A DNA stretch of 64,000 bases from contig CALCXM010000059.1 of NCBI GenBank assembly GCA_937905825.1, positions 1 through 64,000 of the forward strand, written 5' to 3'. Within the stretch, counting starts at the first letter, position 1, and every line of letters starts with the position of its first letter. Positions 54,469 through 63,227 of this stretch are shown here, piece by piece. The position numbers and the translations under genes are program-made. Below the pieces are notes generated by a model that saw only the letters and a list, made by a program, of their open reading frames with translations, was not told the origin of the DNA and did no database searches. The stretch comes from an uncultured bacterium (lineage in GTDB: Bacteria > Planctomycetota > UBA1135 > GCA-002686595).

Positions 54469-56192
54469 ATGAAATCAAGAAGCAAGTCCGTCGCCCTCTT
54501 GGCCGTCGCGAGCCTTTGCGCCGCCAGCCAGGCAGCCGCCCAGTCCATCGAGCTCATCACCCAGGGAATCGGTGGTCAAGCGAACGGCAACTCCATCTAC
54601 CCCGAGATTACGGCCAACGGAACGTACGTGGCCTACCACAGCGCCGCGTCCAACCTGGTCATCGGCGATACAAATGACGCCCCCGATTGCTTCGTCTACC
54701 GGCGCTCCACGGGCGAGACGATCCGCGTTAGCGTCGCCACCGGCGGAGTCGAAGTTCCCATGGGCGGCTTGGAGCCGGTCATCTCCTTCGACAACCGTTA
54801 CGTGACGTTCTACTCATTCTCGACGGGGTTGGTACCCGGTGACCTTCCCGGAACCTCCGACTGCTTCTTGCACCACATTCCCACGGGGGTCACCACTCGC
54901 GTTACCCCGTGATCTCGTACTTTGGTCGCTACGTGGCCTTCGAGTCAAGCGCCTCCAACTTGATCGCTGGGGACACGAATGGAGTGCGCGATGTCTTCGT
55001 GCGCGACACGACCACTGGCATCACCACTTGCGTGAGCACCTCCGCCGCCGGAGTGATTGGAAACGGCGAGTCCGTGGACGCCTTCATCTCACCGGAAGGC
55101 CGCTACGTCGTGTTCGAAAGCGACGCGGACAACCTAGTCCCCGGAGATTTGAACGGCGTGCGCGACTGCTTCATGAAGGATCTGCAAACGGGTGCGGTGA
55201 CGTTGATCAGCGTGAACTCCCTCGGAGAGCAGGGCAACGCCCTCAGCCAGAACCCGACGGTCTCCGAAAACGGTCTGCGTGTGGCCTTCGCGAGCGATGC
55301 CAACAACCTCGTGCCGATGGACGCCAACGGCTACTCGGACCTCTTCATGCGCGATCTGGTTGCGGGCACCACCGAACGACTCAACGTCTCCACGTCGGGC
55401 GTCCAGGGCCACATTGGCGCCTACGAAGTGATCCTTTCCCCTGACGGCGGATGGGCTGTGTTCTTCAGTCACGCATCGAATCACGTCCTTGGGGACAGCA
55501 ACTCGGTGGGGGACGTCTTTGTGCGGGACTTCGCCCAAGGCAGCACGGAACGCGTGAGCGTCGGCGACCTTGGCCAACAGGGCTTCGGCGAGTGCAAGTA
55601 CCCGGCGATCTCCTCGGGTGGACGCTACATCGCGTTCAGCACCGCTTCGGACAACCTATTGCCCGGAGACACGAACATGGAAGACGACATCTTCGTGGTG
55701 GATCGCTACAGCCCCTTCCGACCCTTTTGTTCCGGGGACGGATCGCTCGTGACTTCTTGCCCCTGTGGCAACGATGGTTCCCCCGGGCGCGGTTGCGACA
55801 ACTCGAGCAGCACGGGCGGCGCCGCCTTGGTGGCGAGTGGATCGACGGAGGGCGACACGGTCGTCTTCAGCGCCACCGGTTTGCCGGCGAGCACGGTCTC
55901 GGTGGTGCTACAAGCGCAGAATGACTCCTCGAACCCGGGCATTCTTTTCGGGGACGGCATCCTGTGCTCGACCGGCGCGATCAAACGCCTCTACATCAAG
56001 CCGGGCAACGCGGGAACGATCAGCGCTCCCGAAGCGGGGGACCCTTCGGTCATGACCCGCTCCGCTCTCCTCGGCGACCCCTTGTCCGCGGGCCTGACTC
56101 GCTACTACCAAGTCTACTACCGCGACGCCTCCCCTGGCTTCTGCACGGCGGGCACCTTCAACGCCTCCAACGGCGTCGAGATTCAGTGGTAA
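54469..56192 (+). pseudogene. PD40/TolB-like repeat surface protein, split by an apparent frameshift
   Basis: The first frame starts at ATG 54469 (GGAGAG 6 bp upstream) with a signal peptide (SVALLAVASLCAASQAAAQS) and runs to TGA at 54910-54912. A second frame opens at 54909 and continues to 56192. Both carry the same repeat, such as GRYVAFESSASNLIAGDTNGVRDVFV, typical of PD40/TolB-like propellers. About 14 residues expected between the repeats are missing, so a short deletion with frame change, or a sequencing error, is likely. The C-terminus holds the shared module (CPCGNDGSPGRGC to YYRDASPGFC...FNASNGVEIQW). Confidence 0.7.
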
Positions 56193-56917
56193 GGGGTCAA
56201 GGCGACCGGGTCTCCCACGCGCACGCTGCCGGGTGCGTTGACTAGGCCGTAGACTCCGAACTGCCCCTGGGCGGAACGATTGATGGCCTTCAGGGGCGCA
56301 CTGTTTCGTTCGAGCTCTTCCTGAGCGAAGGTGGTCATCACACAGCGACCTGTGGCTTGGCAAATGTTCAAGCGCAGGTCGCTGCCAATTTGCAGCTCTT
56401 CCCCGAGCCAGTCCAGCTCCACGGGCCGCTGGCCCTCCAGCTCGATCAAGATGTTGGCGCGGAAGCGGCGCGCATCGCACTCGGCCCCCTGGGCTTCCGC
56501 TTGCAGCCAGCGCAGGCCCGCAGTCGTGAGCAGATGCACCGAGCCCGCGTCCATGTGGGCCACCTCCCCCTCGCTGCTGAGAGTGACCTGCACGCCGAGT
56601 GTCTCGGAGAGGGCTGCGTGGATGGCGGGGTCCGTGGCGTTCCACTGGGCGCCGTCCGGGAAGAGGATCCTGAGCTCGCCTCCTTGGAGACTTGCCTGGA
56701 AGTCAAAGAGCCCGAGCATTTCGCAGAAGCGGGTGCTGTCCTTGCCGCTGCCCAGCTTGCCGTCATGGCGGCGCACCGCATAGAAGCGGTCGCCGATCAC
56801 CCCGCGCTCGTCAAAGGTCAACTCGTCGCAGGTCTCGCCCAGCATGGACTTCACCGGGTAACGCCAGAGTTGGCTGACGCGCCCGAGCCGTGGGCGGTTC
56901 TCTTCATTGTTGAGCAT
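56183..56917 (-). CDS. MOSC-domain protein with MOSC N-terminal beta-barrel
   Basis: 244 residues. The N-terminal barrel has SQLWRYPVKSMLGE and ERGVIGDRFYAV; the MOSC part has DARRFRANILIELEG and the conserved Cys in CQATGRCVMTTF. This matches the family of molybdenum-cofactor sulfurase C-terminal domain and mARC-type proteins, which carry Mo cofactor or act in sulfur transfer. The substrate is unknown. It is the only visible Mo-type partner besides the AOR-like gene, but they are 40 kb apart. Its end overlaps the PD40 gene end by 10 bp. Confidence 0.88.
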   Translation of the reverse strand: MLNNEENRPRLGRVSQLWRYPVKSMLGETCDELTFDERGVIGDRFYAVRRHDGKLGSGKDSTRFCEMLGLFDFQASLQGGELRILFPDGAQWNATDPAIHAALSETLGVQVTLSSEGEVAHMDAGSVHLLTTAGLRWLQAEAQGAECDARRFRANILIELEGQRPVELDWLGEELQIGSDLRLNICQATGRCVMTTFAQEELERNSAPLKAINRSAQGQFGVYGLVNAPGSVRVGDPVALTPYH

Positions 56918-56947
56918 GGGGGGGGCGGGCTTGTTGGAGGGCGGGGC

Positions 56948-57286
56948 TTACATCAACTTGGCGCCCAAGGGCGCGTCGCGTTCGGGCACGCACAGAACGA
57001 TGGCACCCGCTTCATCCTCGAAACCGGTGACCAGGCATTCGGAGACGTGGGGCCCGATTTGTTTCTTGGCGAAGTTGACGACGCCGATCACCAGGCGCCC
57101 AACCAACTGCTCGGGGGTGTAGTTCACGGTGATCTGCGCGCTGGACTTGCGCGTACCAAGCTCGGGGCCGAAGTCGACTTGCAGCAAGTAGGCTGGCTTG
57201 CGGGCTTCGGGGAACGTGCGGGCTTCCAGGATGCGGCCTACCCGCAGCTCGACCTTCTCAAAGTCCGTCCAAGTGATGGTGTCCAT
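56948..57286 (-). CDS. csaA: CsaA-type tRNA-binding protein
   Basis: 112 residues, about the family length. The whole protein is one EMAP/tRNA-binding OB-fold: FEKVELRVGRILEA, PAYLLQVDFGPELGTRKSSAQI, VNFAKKQIGPHVSECLVTGF. CsaA in Bacillus is a chaperone that aids protein export and resembles the tRNA-binding domain of MetRS. It lies 30 bp upstream (in transcription) of the MOSC gene and is likely co-transcribed. Confidence 0.93.
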   Translation of the reverse strand: MDTITWTDFEKVELRVGRILEARTFPEARKPAYLLQVDFGPELGTRKSSAQITVNYTPEQLVGRLVIGVVNFAKKQIGPHVSECLVTGFEDEAGAIVLCVPERDAPLGAKLM

Positions 57287-57343
57287 GGTTTTCGCTGGGG
57301 AGCCTCGGAGCCGTGCAGTCGTGAAGCAGTGGAGTAGAAATGA

Positions 57344-57379
57344 CTCGGGGGCGGGAAGCGTTCGCTTCCCGCCCCCGAG
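57344..57379 (-). terminator. Strong terminator downstream of the tandem gdh genes
   Basis: An uninterrupted inverted repeat, 57344-57360 with 57363-57379 (17 bp, two-base centre, effective tetraloop GTTC or GAAC). On the minus strand it is followed by TCATTTCTACT. It lies 31 bp beyond the stop of the 57410 gene. Confidence 0.8.
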
Positions 57380-57409
57380 CGATGGACAGTGGCCTTTGAG
57401 CCGGAAGCC

Positions 57410-58717
57410 CTAGGCGTAGATGCCGCGCATGATGTCCGCCGCAGCGACGCGATCCACGGCAACCATGTTGGCGGCCATGCGCAAACGAACTCGACGGCCG
57501 TCGGTGATCGCCACACTGCTGTTCCAGGCCTCCGTCATGAATCGACGCAGGCGCTTGTTGATGACCGGGTGGATCCAGGAATAGCCCATGCGGTTCTGCA
57601 CCCATTCGAAGTAGCTCATCACCACACCGCCACCGTTGGCGAGGATGTCGGGCACGATCGGGATGCCGTTGCCGTGCAGAATGCGGTCCGCGCGCATGGA
57701 CACCGGGCCGTGGGCACCCTCGATGATCAGCTTGGCGTTCACACTCTCCGCGTTGCGCGAGTGCAGGGCGTTGGCCATGGCACAGGGAATCAAGATGTCA
57801 CAGGGCAAGGCCAAAAGATCAGCGTTGCTGCCGTGCTCGCCGGGGCCCGTGTATTCGTCCAGGGGACCACACTCTTTGCGCCATTGCAGAACGCTCTTGA
57901 CGTCCAGGCCGTTCTGGTTGATCAGGGCGCCGGAGAGATCGGAGATGCCGATGATCTGGTGACCGTCCTCACTGAGCAGACGCGCCAGGTTGCCACCCAC
58001 GGTGCCCGCTCCTTGAATCACAATTCTCAGGGGGCCTGCGGGCAACTTGTAGCGCTCCGTGGCCAGGCGCAGGATCACGCGCAGACCTTGGGCCACCGCG
58101 TCCTCGTGGCCGAGGGTTCCACCCATGGAGGTGGGCTTGCCCGTCACGGCGGCGTTGGTGGTGACCCGGGCGTGGCTCGACAGGGTGTCCACGATCCAGG
58201 CCATGATGCGCTCGTCCGAGTTGACATCGGGGGCGAAGACGTCGCGGTCGGGGCCCACATCCGCGGCGAGCACCGCCGCATAGCGCCGCACGGCGCGCTC
58301 GATCTCGCCCTCACTGTGGCGCGGGGCGTTGATGCGGATGCCGCCAGCGGAGCCGCCGAAGGGCACGTTGAGCACGGCGCACTTCCAGGTCATCCAGGCC
58401 GCCAGGGCACGCAGCTCGTCGACCCGCAGACCCTTTTCGAGCCGCAGGGGCCCGAGGAAGGGGCCGAGGCCCGCGCTGTGCTGGATGCGGTAGCCGTCGA
58501 ACACCGCAAGGGAACCGTTGTCCAGACGCACGGGCACCGAAACCGTGATCTCACGGTCGGGCTTGCGCAGGACGGCGTAAATGTCGCGCTCGACTCCGAG
58601 CTCGTGGGCCGCTTCGTCGAAGCTGGCCATCATGGTGGCGAAGGGCGTCTCCTCGTCCAGCTCAGGTGTGCTGGGGAGCAGATCGTCCATGTCGTCTTCA
58701 AGGACGTTGGGGTTCAT
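57410..58717 (-). CDS. Glutamate dehydrogenase-like protein lacking two catalytic lysines
   Basis: 435 residues, Glu/Leu/Phe/Val dehydrogenase family. The N-terminal substrate domain has the usual spacing but the residues differ: the GPxKGGIR lysine is Leu88 (GPFLGPLR) and the catalytic PFGGxKGG lysine is Ala124 (PFGGSAGG), while the MTWK lysine (112) and the Asp-containing VGPDRDVFAPD block remain. The Rossmann part GAGTVGGNLARLL is intact. It is therefore probably catalytically dead but folded. It follows the intact paralogue by 33 bp on the same strand and could be a regulatory subunit of a hetero-oligomer, as known for Thermus GdhA/GdhB. The start ATG 58717 is used. Confidence 0.92.
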   Translation of the reverse strand: MNPNVLEDDMDDLLPSTPELDEETPFATMMASFDEAAHELGVERDIYAVLRKPDREITVSVPVRLDNGSLAVFDGYRIQHSAGLGPFLGPLRLEKGLRVDELRALAAWMTWKCAVLNVPFGGSAGGIRINAPRHSEGEIERAVRRYAAVLAADVGPDRDVFAPDVNSDERIMAWIVDTLSSHARVTTNAAVTGKPTSMGGTLGHEDAVAQGLRVILRLATERYKLPAGPLRIVIQGAGTVGGNLARLLSEDGHQIIGISDLSGALINQNGLDVKSVLQWRKECGPLDEYTGPGEHGSNADLLALPCDILIPCAMANALHSRNAESVNAKLIIEGAHGPVSMRADRILHGNGIPIVPDILANGGGVVMSYFEWVQNRMGYSWIHPVINKRLRRFMTEAWNSSVAITDGRRVRLRMAANMVAVDRVAAADIMRGIYA

Positions 58718-58750
58718 CTTTGGTGTCTAGGTGACAGGTTTCGTTTCGAA

Positions 58751-60037
58751 TCAACCAAAGATGCCGCGCATCTTGTAGACAGTGGCCACCCGTTCGATGG
58801 CCAGGATATACGCAGCCGTCCGCAGGGACACTTGGTACTCATCCGCCTTCGAGTTCACGTCATTGAAGGCCTTCACAATGGCCTGCTCCAAGCGCGTGTT
58901 GACCATCTCTTCGGTCCAGAAATAACCCATGCGGTCTTGGACCCATTCGAAGTAGCTGACGGTCACGCCACCAGCGTTGGCCAAGATGTCTGGGACGACC
59001 GTGATCTCGCGCTCGTCCAGAATCGTTTGGGCCTTGGCCGTGGTGGGGCCGTTGGCGCCCTCGACGATCAGCTTTGCTTGAATGCGGTGTGCGTTATGCG
59101 AGGTGATCTGGTTCTCGGTCGCTGCCGGAACCAAGACGTCGCAGTCCTGGAAGATCTGATCCAGGTTCGGGATGTGGTCCGCTTCCGTGTAACCCTCGAG
59201 GCGCTTGTTTGTGCGCAGGTACTCGAGCACTTGCGGCATGTCCAAACCATTCTCGTTGATGATCGCCCCGTACATGTCGGAGATCGAGGTGATCTTGTAC
59301 CCCTCGCGGTACAGCAGGAGAGCGCCAATGCCGCCCACGTTGCCGGAACCTTGAACGATCACGCGGGTGTTTTCCGGGCGCCGTCCGATCTTCTTCATGG
59401 CCTCGCGGCAGTTGAGCATCACGCCGCGGCCGGTGGCTTCGCGGCGACCGCGACTACCACCCAAGGAGATCGGCTTGCCGGTGACGACAGCCGTCGTCGT
59501 GCGGCGCACGTGCATCGAGTAGGTGTCCATGATCCAAGCCATGGTCTGCTCGTCGGTGTTCATGTCCGGAGCCGGGACGTCGCGGTCCGGGCCGAGGATG
59601 TCCATGATGCCGGTGGTGTAGCGTCGGGTGATCTGCTCGAGCTCGCGCTTCGACAGTTCGCGCGGGTCGCAGATCACTCCGCCCTTGCCGCCGCCGAAGG
59701 GAATGTCCACCACGGAACACTTCCAAGTCATCCAGGCCGAGAGCGCCCGGATTTCATCCAGGTTGACGTCCGGCGCGAAGCGGATACCGCCCTTGCATGG
59801 ACCGCGCAGGAAGTTGTGCTGCACGCGGTAACCGGTGAACACTTTGGTGCTGCCGTCGTCCATCACGATCGGCAGGGAGACAGTCAATTCACGTTCCGGG
59901 CGGCGCAAGACTTCGCGCATACCTTCGTCGAGGTTGAGCAAGTCGGCAGCTTCATTGAACAGCTGCGCCATCGAGAGGAACGGGTTGAACTCGTCCATGT
60001 CCTGGGTCGCGCTAACCGTCGCGGGGTTGTTCGACAT
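58751..60037 (-). CDS. gdhA: NAD(P)-dependent glutamate dehydrogenase
   Basis: 428 residues. It interconverts glutamate and 2-oxoglutarate plus ammonia. All expected lysines are present: K82 (GPCKGGIRF), K106 (MTWK), and catalytic K118 (PFGGGKGGV). The Asp-containing block is [11 protein letters not shown], and the nucleotide fold is [13 protein letters not shown]. The ATG at 60037 fits the family; a longer frame from 60091 adds 18 unlikely residues. It precedes the inactive-looking paralogue in the same transcript; a terminator lies after that gene. Confidence 0.95.
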   Translation of the reverse strand: MSNNPATVSATQDMDEFNPFLSMAQLFNEAADLLNLDEGMREVLRRPERELTVSLPIVMDDGSTKVFTGYRVQHNFLRGPCKGGIRFAPDVNLDEIRALSAWMTWKCSVVDIPFGGGKGGVICDPRELSKRELEQITRRYTTGIMDILGPDRDVPAPDMNTDEQTMAWIMDTYSMHVRRTTTAVVTGKPISLGGSRGRREATGRGVMLNCREAMKKIGRRPENTRVIVQGSGNVGGIGALLLYREGYKITSISDMYGAIINENGLDMPQVLEYLRTNKRLEGYTEADHIPNLDQIFQDCDVLVPAATENQITSHNAHRIQAKLIVEGANGPTTAKAQTILDEREITVVPDILANAGGVTVSYFEWVQDRMGYFWTEEMVNTRLEQAIVKAFNDVNSKADEYQVSLRTAAYILAIERVATVYKMRGIFG

Positions 60038-60335
60038 CAGTTGGAAGCTCGGGGATCTGGGGGTATAGAAGGGTGCGGCTGGCGGCTCCACGGAGGACCA
60101 GCGGCTCCCTCACATCGGGGAACCCTTGCGCTGTGCGCACATTCGAGTTTCCCCCATGCATAAGGGAAAGGGCGAAAGGGTTATTTTTTTGCCTGGGACC
60201 ACAATCCCTCCCTCCTTTTCGAGGGCCCGTAGGAGTTTTGCCCAGGGGGAAAGGATGGGGGTCGCGGCCCGCTCCCTGAACGAGCACAATTCGCGGACGA
60301 TGGGGCGGCCACAAAACAGGGAAGAAGGTGCGGGC
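60038..60335. other. Divergent intergenic region, gdh / LPS kinase
   Basis: Nearly 300 bp between divergent genes. It contains TTATTTTTTTG at 60180-60190, an AT-rich run out of character for this DNA that may be part of a promoter. No clear hairpin or RNA seen. Confidence 0.4.
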
Positions 60336-61085
60336 ATGGGGCGAACGCCCGAGCTGCGCGAAGACTGGCTGCGCTCCCTGCTGAGCCTTCGTCCGCAGCG
60401 CTTTTTTCGCCGTGGACCCGGGCGTGAGACCTTTTCCGTGGACCTTCCAGGAGGGCAACCGGCTGTGGTCAAGCGCTACGGCCAACCACGGCCCATGGAG
60501 GGCCTGCGGCGCCTGGTCCACGGGCAACGGCCCATGCTCCCCGGCAAGCAAGAGCATCAAACTCTCTGTGAGTTGACCGAGGCGCGGGTGAGCGTTCCCG
60601 CTCCGTTCGCTAGCTTTGCCGAAGGCTCCCAATCCGTGGTGGTCATGGAGCACTTGCCGGGGCTCGTCAGCTTGCGGGAGCAGCTCGCCGCCAATCCGGG
60701 AGAGGCGTCCCGTTTCTATCCGCAAGTGCTGGAGCTCGTGACGCGCTTTCACGGGGCCGGCTGGTATCACCGGGACCTGTACTTGGATCACCTGGTTTTG
60801 GCCGGAGAGGGTCGTCGCCTGGTTTTGATCGACCTCGAGCGCGCCCGCCACGACCCGTTCCCGCGGCGCCGTTGGTTCATCAAGGACCTGGCGGCCCTCT
60901 GGCATTCCTTGCCGGAAGAGGTCGCGCCGCGCTGGGCCCTGCGCTTTCTCGCCGCCTGGCTCAATGCTCGGGGGATTCGTGCACGTGATCGTCGGCGCCG
61001 TTGGCTGCGGGCTGTGCGCGCCAAAGAAGCTCGCATGGCAAAGCACGCACCTCGCGGCGGGACGAGCTATCCTCAGGGCACATGA
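60336..61085 (+). CDS. Lipopolysaccharide core kinase, WaaP/Kdo-kinase family
   Basis: 249 residues, start ATG 60336 (AAGGTG about 8 bp upstream). Protein-kinase-like fold with VVKRYGQPRPMEGLRRL (ATP-side Lys), VVMEHLPGLVSLREQL, the catalytic HRDLYLDHLVL and LVLIDLERARHDPFPRRRWFIKDLAAL (metal-binding DxE and the family tail). These enzymes phosphorylate heptose or Kdo in LPS core. It overlaps the next start by 4 bp (ATGA), giving an operon with two GT9 genes. Confidence 0.87.
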   Translation: MGRTPELREDWLRSLLSLRPQRFFRRGPGRETFSVDLPGGQPAVVKRYGQPRPMEGLRRLVHGQRPMLPGKQEHQTLCELTEARVSVPAPFASFAEGSQSVVVMEHLPGLVSLREQLAANPGEASRFYPQVLELVTRFHGAGWYHRDLYLDHLVLAGEGRRLVLIDLERARHDPFPRRRWFIKDLAALWHSLPEEVAPRWALRFLAAWLNARGIRARDRRRRWLRAVRAKEARMAKHAPRGGTSYPQGT

Positions 61086-62107
61086 AGGCTCCTAGAAAGC
61101 GTTTGATGGTGCGCGTGCCCAATTGGGTGGGCGACATCGTGATGGCCACGCCGGTGCTGCACGCGGCGGCCCAGGACCCCAGTTGGGACGAGGTGCACTT
61201 CGTCGTGCGCAAGCACTTGGCCCCGTTGCTGGGGGACGCACCCTGGTTTGGGCAGATTCGTACGGTGGAGAGTTCGAAGCAGGAGGTCGGCCTTTACCGG
61301 GAGTTGCAGCCGGACGCCGCCCTGCTCTTGCCCAATTCCTTCGGGGCCGCCCTGCGCGCTTTTCAGGCGCGCATCCCCGTGCGAGCGGGCAGCGCGCTCT
61401 CGGGCCGGCGCTTGCTCCTGACGCATTCTTTCGTGCCGCCAACTCGCCTGGGCCGCCGGATTCCGGTTCCCACGGCGCACCTGCACCGAGACGCCGCGGG
61501 CCTCTTGGGCATCGCGACCCCGGATCTGCACCCAAGGCTCTGGGTGCGCCCCGAACTGGAGAGCGTCGTCGCGCAGGAACTGGTGGCCGCGGGTCTGAAG
61601 GCGGGGGAGCCCTACATGTTCTGCTGCCCCGGCGCGGCCTTTGGTGCGGCCAAGCTCTGGCCACCGGATCGTTTTGCGAAGGTGCTCGACGATCTGCACG
61701 AGAAGCACGGCTGGCGCGCGGTGATCGGCGGCGGCCCGGGGGAAGAGCCCTTGATGGAAGCGGTGGTGGAAGCCTGTTCCCATCGGGCGATTGACCTCGC
61801 GCAGGCGCCCCGGGATTTGGAACGCCTCAAGGCTCAAGTCAAGCATGCGCAGTTGTTGTTGGTGGGGGACTCCGGTCCCCGTTGGGTGGCGGCGGCCTTT
61901 GACGTTCCCTGCGTTTCGATCATGGGACCCAACTTCCCCGAGTTGACCGCGACTGCTTTGGAGCGTTGCCGCATCGTGCGCCGGGAGGACTTGGAGTGTT
62001 CCCCATGCTTGGAGCGCAAGTGTCCCCTCGAGCATCACGAGTGCATGAACGGCTTGCCCGCCGAGCATGCGATCCGCGCTTGCGATGAGTTGCTAGCGAG
62101 TCGTTGA
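61082..62107 (+). CDS. GT9 heptosyltransferase (WaaF-like)
   Basis: 341 residues; ATG overlaps the kinase stop. N-terminal RLMVRVPNWVGDIVMATPVLHAA and the C-terminal PGAAFGAAKLWPPDRFAKVL, together with GDSGPRWVAAAFDVPCVSIMGP, are as in WaaF (heptosyltransferase II). A Cys cluster near the end (LECSPCLERKCPLEHHEC) is the metal-like WaaF feature. It probably adds the second heptose. It is coupled to the following GT9 by adjacency (stop followed at once by ATG). Confidence 0.9.
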   Translation: MKAPRKRLMVRVPNWVGDIVMATPVLHAAAQDPSWDEVHFVVRKHLAPLLGDAPWFGQIRTVESSKQEVGLYRELQPDAALLLPNSFGAALRAFQARIPVRAGSALSGRRLLLTHSFVPPTRLGRRIPVPTAHLHRDAAGLLGIATPDLHPRLWVRPELESVVAQELVAAGLKAGEPYMFCCPGAAFGAAKLWPPDRFAKVLDDLHEKHGWRAVIGGGPGEEPLMEAVVEACSHRAIDLAQAPRDLERLKAQVKHAQLLLVGDSGPRWVAAAFDVPCVSIMGPNFPELTATALERCRIVRREDLECSPCLERKCPLEHHECMNGLPAEHAIRACDELLASR

Positions 62108-63184
62108 ATGGCGCGCTTGCAGAGTTCTGACGCGCTGCTCGTGCGCCTTCCGAATTGGCTCGGGGACTTTGTGATGGTCGAGCCGGTCGTCGACGCTCTC
62201 GCTCAAGCGACGCAGGCGGGTCGCATTCGGCGCCTGGCCCTCGCCGCACCGGAACGCTTCTACGACCTGTTTGGCAGCCGTTTCGAAGGGGTTGCCCGTT
62301 TGTCCCCGGGTGCCTCTTGGCGCGGGTTCGACGTGGCCTTGTTCCTCGACGGATCCTTGGGCAGTGTGCTGCGCGCTGTGCGCTGTAGCGTCCGCGAACG
62401 TTGGGGCTGGAGTTCCGGCGGACGTGGCTTGGCATTGACGGCGGGCTTTGCACCCGCAAAAGAACGCGGGGGCGTGCCCCTCAGCTTGGGCGTGAAAGGG
62501 CGCGGTCAACGCCACTTGCCCCGCTACTTCGCGAGTGCTGCGAACGAGTTGGTGGGGAGCTTCGGCATCCCCGTGATGGATCGCGCGCCCGCTTTGAAAA
62601 GCACCAGCGGGGCTCGCCGTTCCGTTGCAGCGCGCTTGCAAGGATTTGGCTTGGAACCCGGTCAAGGCTATCTGGTTCTGGACGCGAGCGCGCGCCCGGA
62701 TTCCGCCAAGGCAGCGAACCATGAACTGTGGGCCGCAGCCCTGCGCCGGGCGGACTTGGACAGCTTGCCGCCGATCGTCTTGCTCTCCGCCCCCGGTGAA
62801 GCGAGCGTTGCGCGGGCCCTCGCCAAGGAACTGGACTACCCGCGCGTTCACCTCTTCGACGACTTGCCCCCGACCCTTGGGGAGCTCTTGGCCGTGATCG
62901 AAGGCTGCGAACTCTTCCTGGGACCGGACAGCGGTCCCCGCCACTTGGCCACCGCCTGCGACCGGCCCCAGGTCATCCTGTGCGGCCCCACGGATCCGCG
63001 CCACACTGGGGGCGACAACCGCAAGACTGAACTCCTGCGCATCGAAACCGGCTGCGGACCTTGTCACTTGGAACGCTGTCCCCTGCCCGACGATCTCTAC
63101 GGCCATTGCATGGGGGACATCGATCCCCAGCAGATCGCCGCTGCCCTGCACGGGGCTCTGGGCGCCGTTCCTTCGGTGAGTTAA
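62108..63184 (+). CDS. Second GT9 heptosyltransferase in the same operon
   Basis: 358 residues, ATG directly after the previous stop. Motifs: LLVRLPNWLGDFVMVEPVV at the N-terminus, and GPDSGPRHLATACDRPQVIL with CGPCHLERCPL in the C-terminal half. It resembles the previous enzyme more than the GT9 at 14294 and likely arose by duplication. It probably adds a further core heptose; order relative to the other cannot be told. Confidence 0.88.
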   Translation: MARLQSSDALLVRLPNWLGDFVMVEPVVDALAQATQAGRIRRLALAAPERFYDLFGSRFEGVARLSPGASWRGFDVALFLDGSLGSVLRAVRCSVRERWGWSSGGRGLALTAGFAPAKERGGVPLSLGVKGRGQRHLPRYFASAANELVGSFGIPVMDRAPALKSTSGARRSVAARLQGFGLEPGQGYLVLDASARPDSAKAANHELWAAALRRADLDSLPPIVLLSAPGEASVARALAKELDYPRVHLFDDLPPTLGELLAVIEGCELFLGPDSGPRHLATACDRPQVILCGPTDPRHTGGDNRKTELLRIETGCGPCHLERCPLPDDLYGHCMGDIDPQQIAAALHGALGAVPSVS

Positions 63185-63227
63185 GCTCTCGCCCCGAACC
63201 TTTCCCCGCAACGACCGGCCGAGTTCC

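Noticed and set aside
57389..60163. 924-residue plus-strand open frame across both gdh genes
   Set aside because: It is antisense to the two glutamate dehydrogenases, which have clear motifs on the minus strand.
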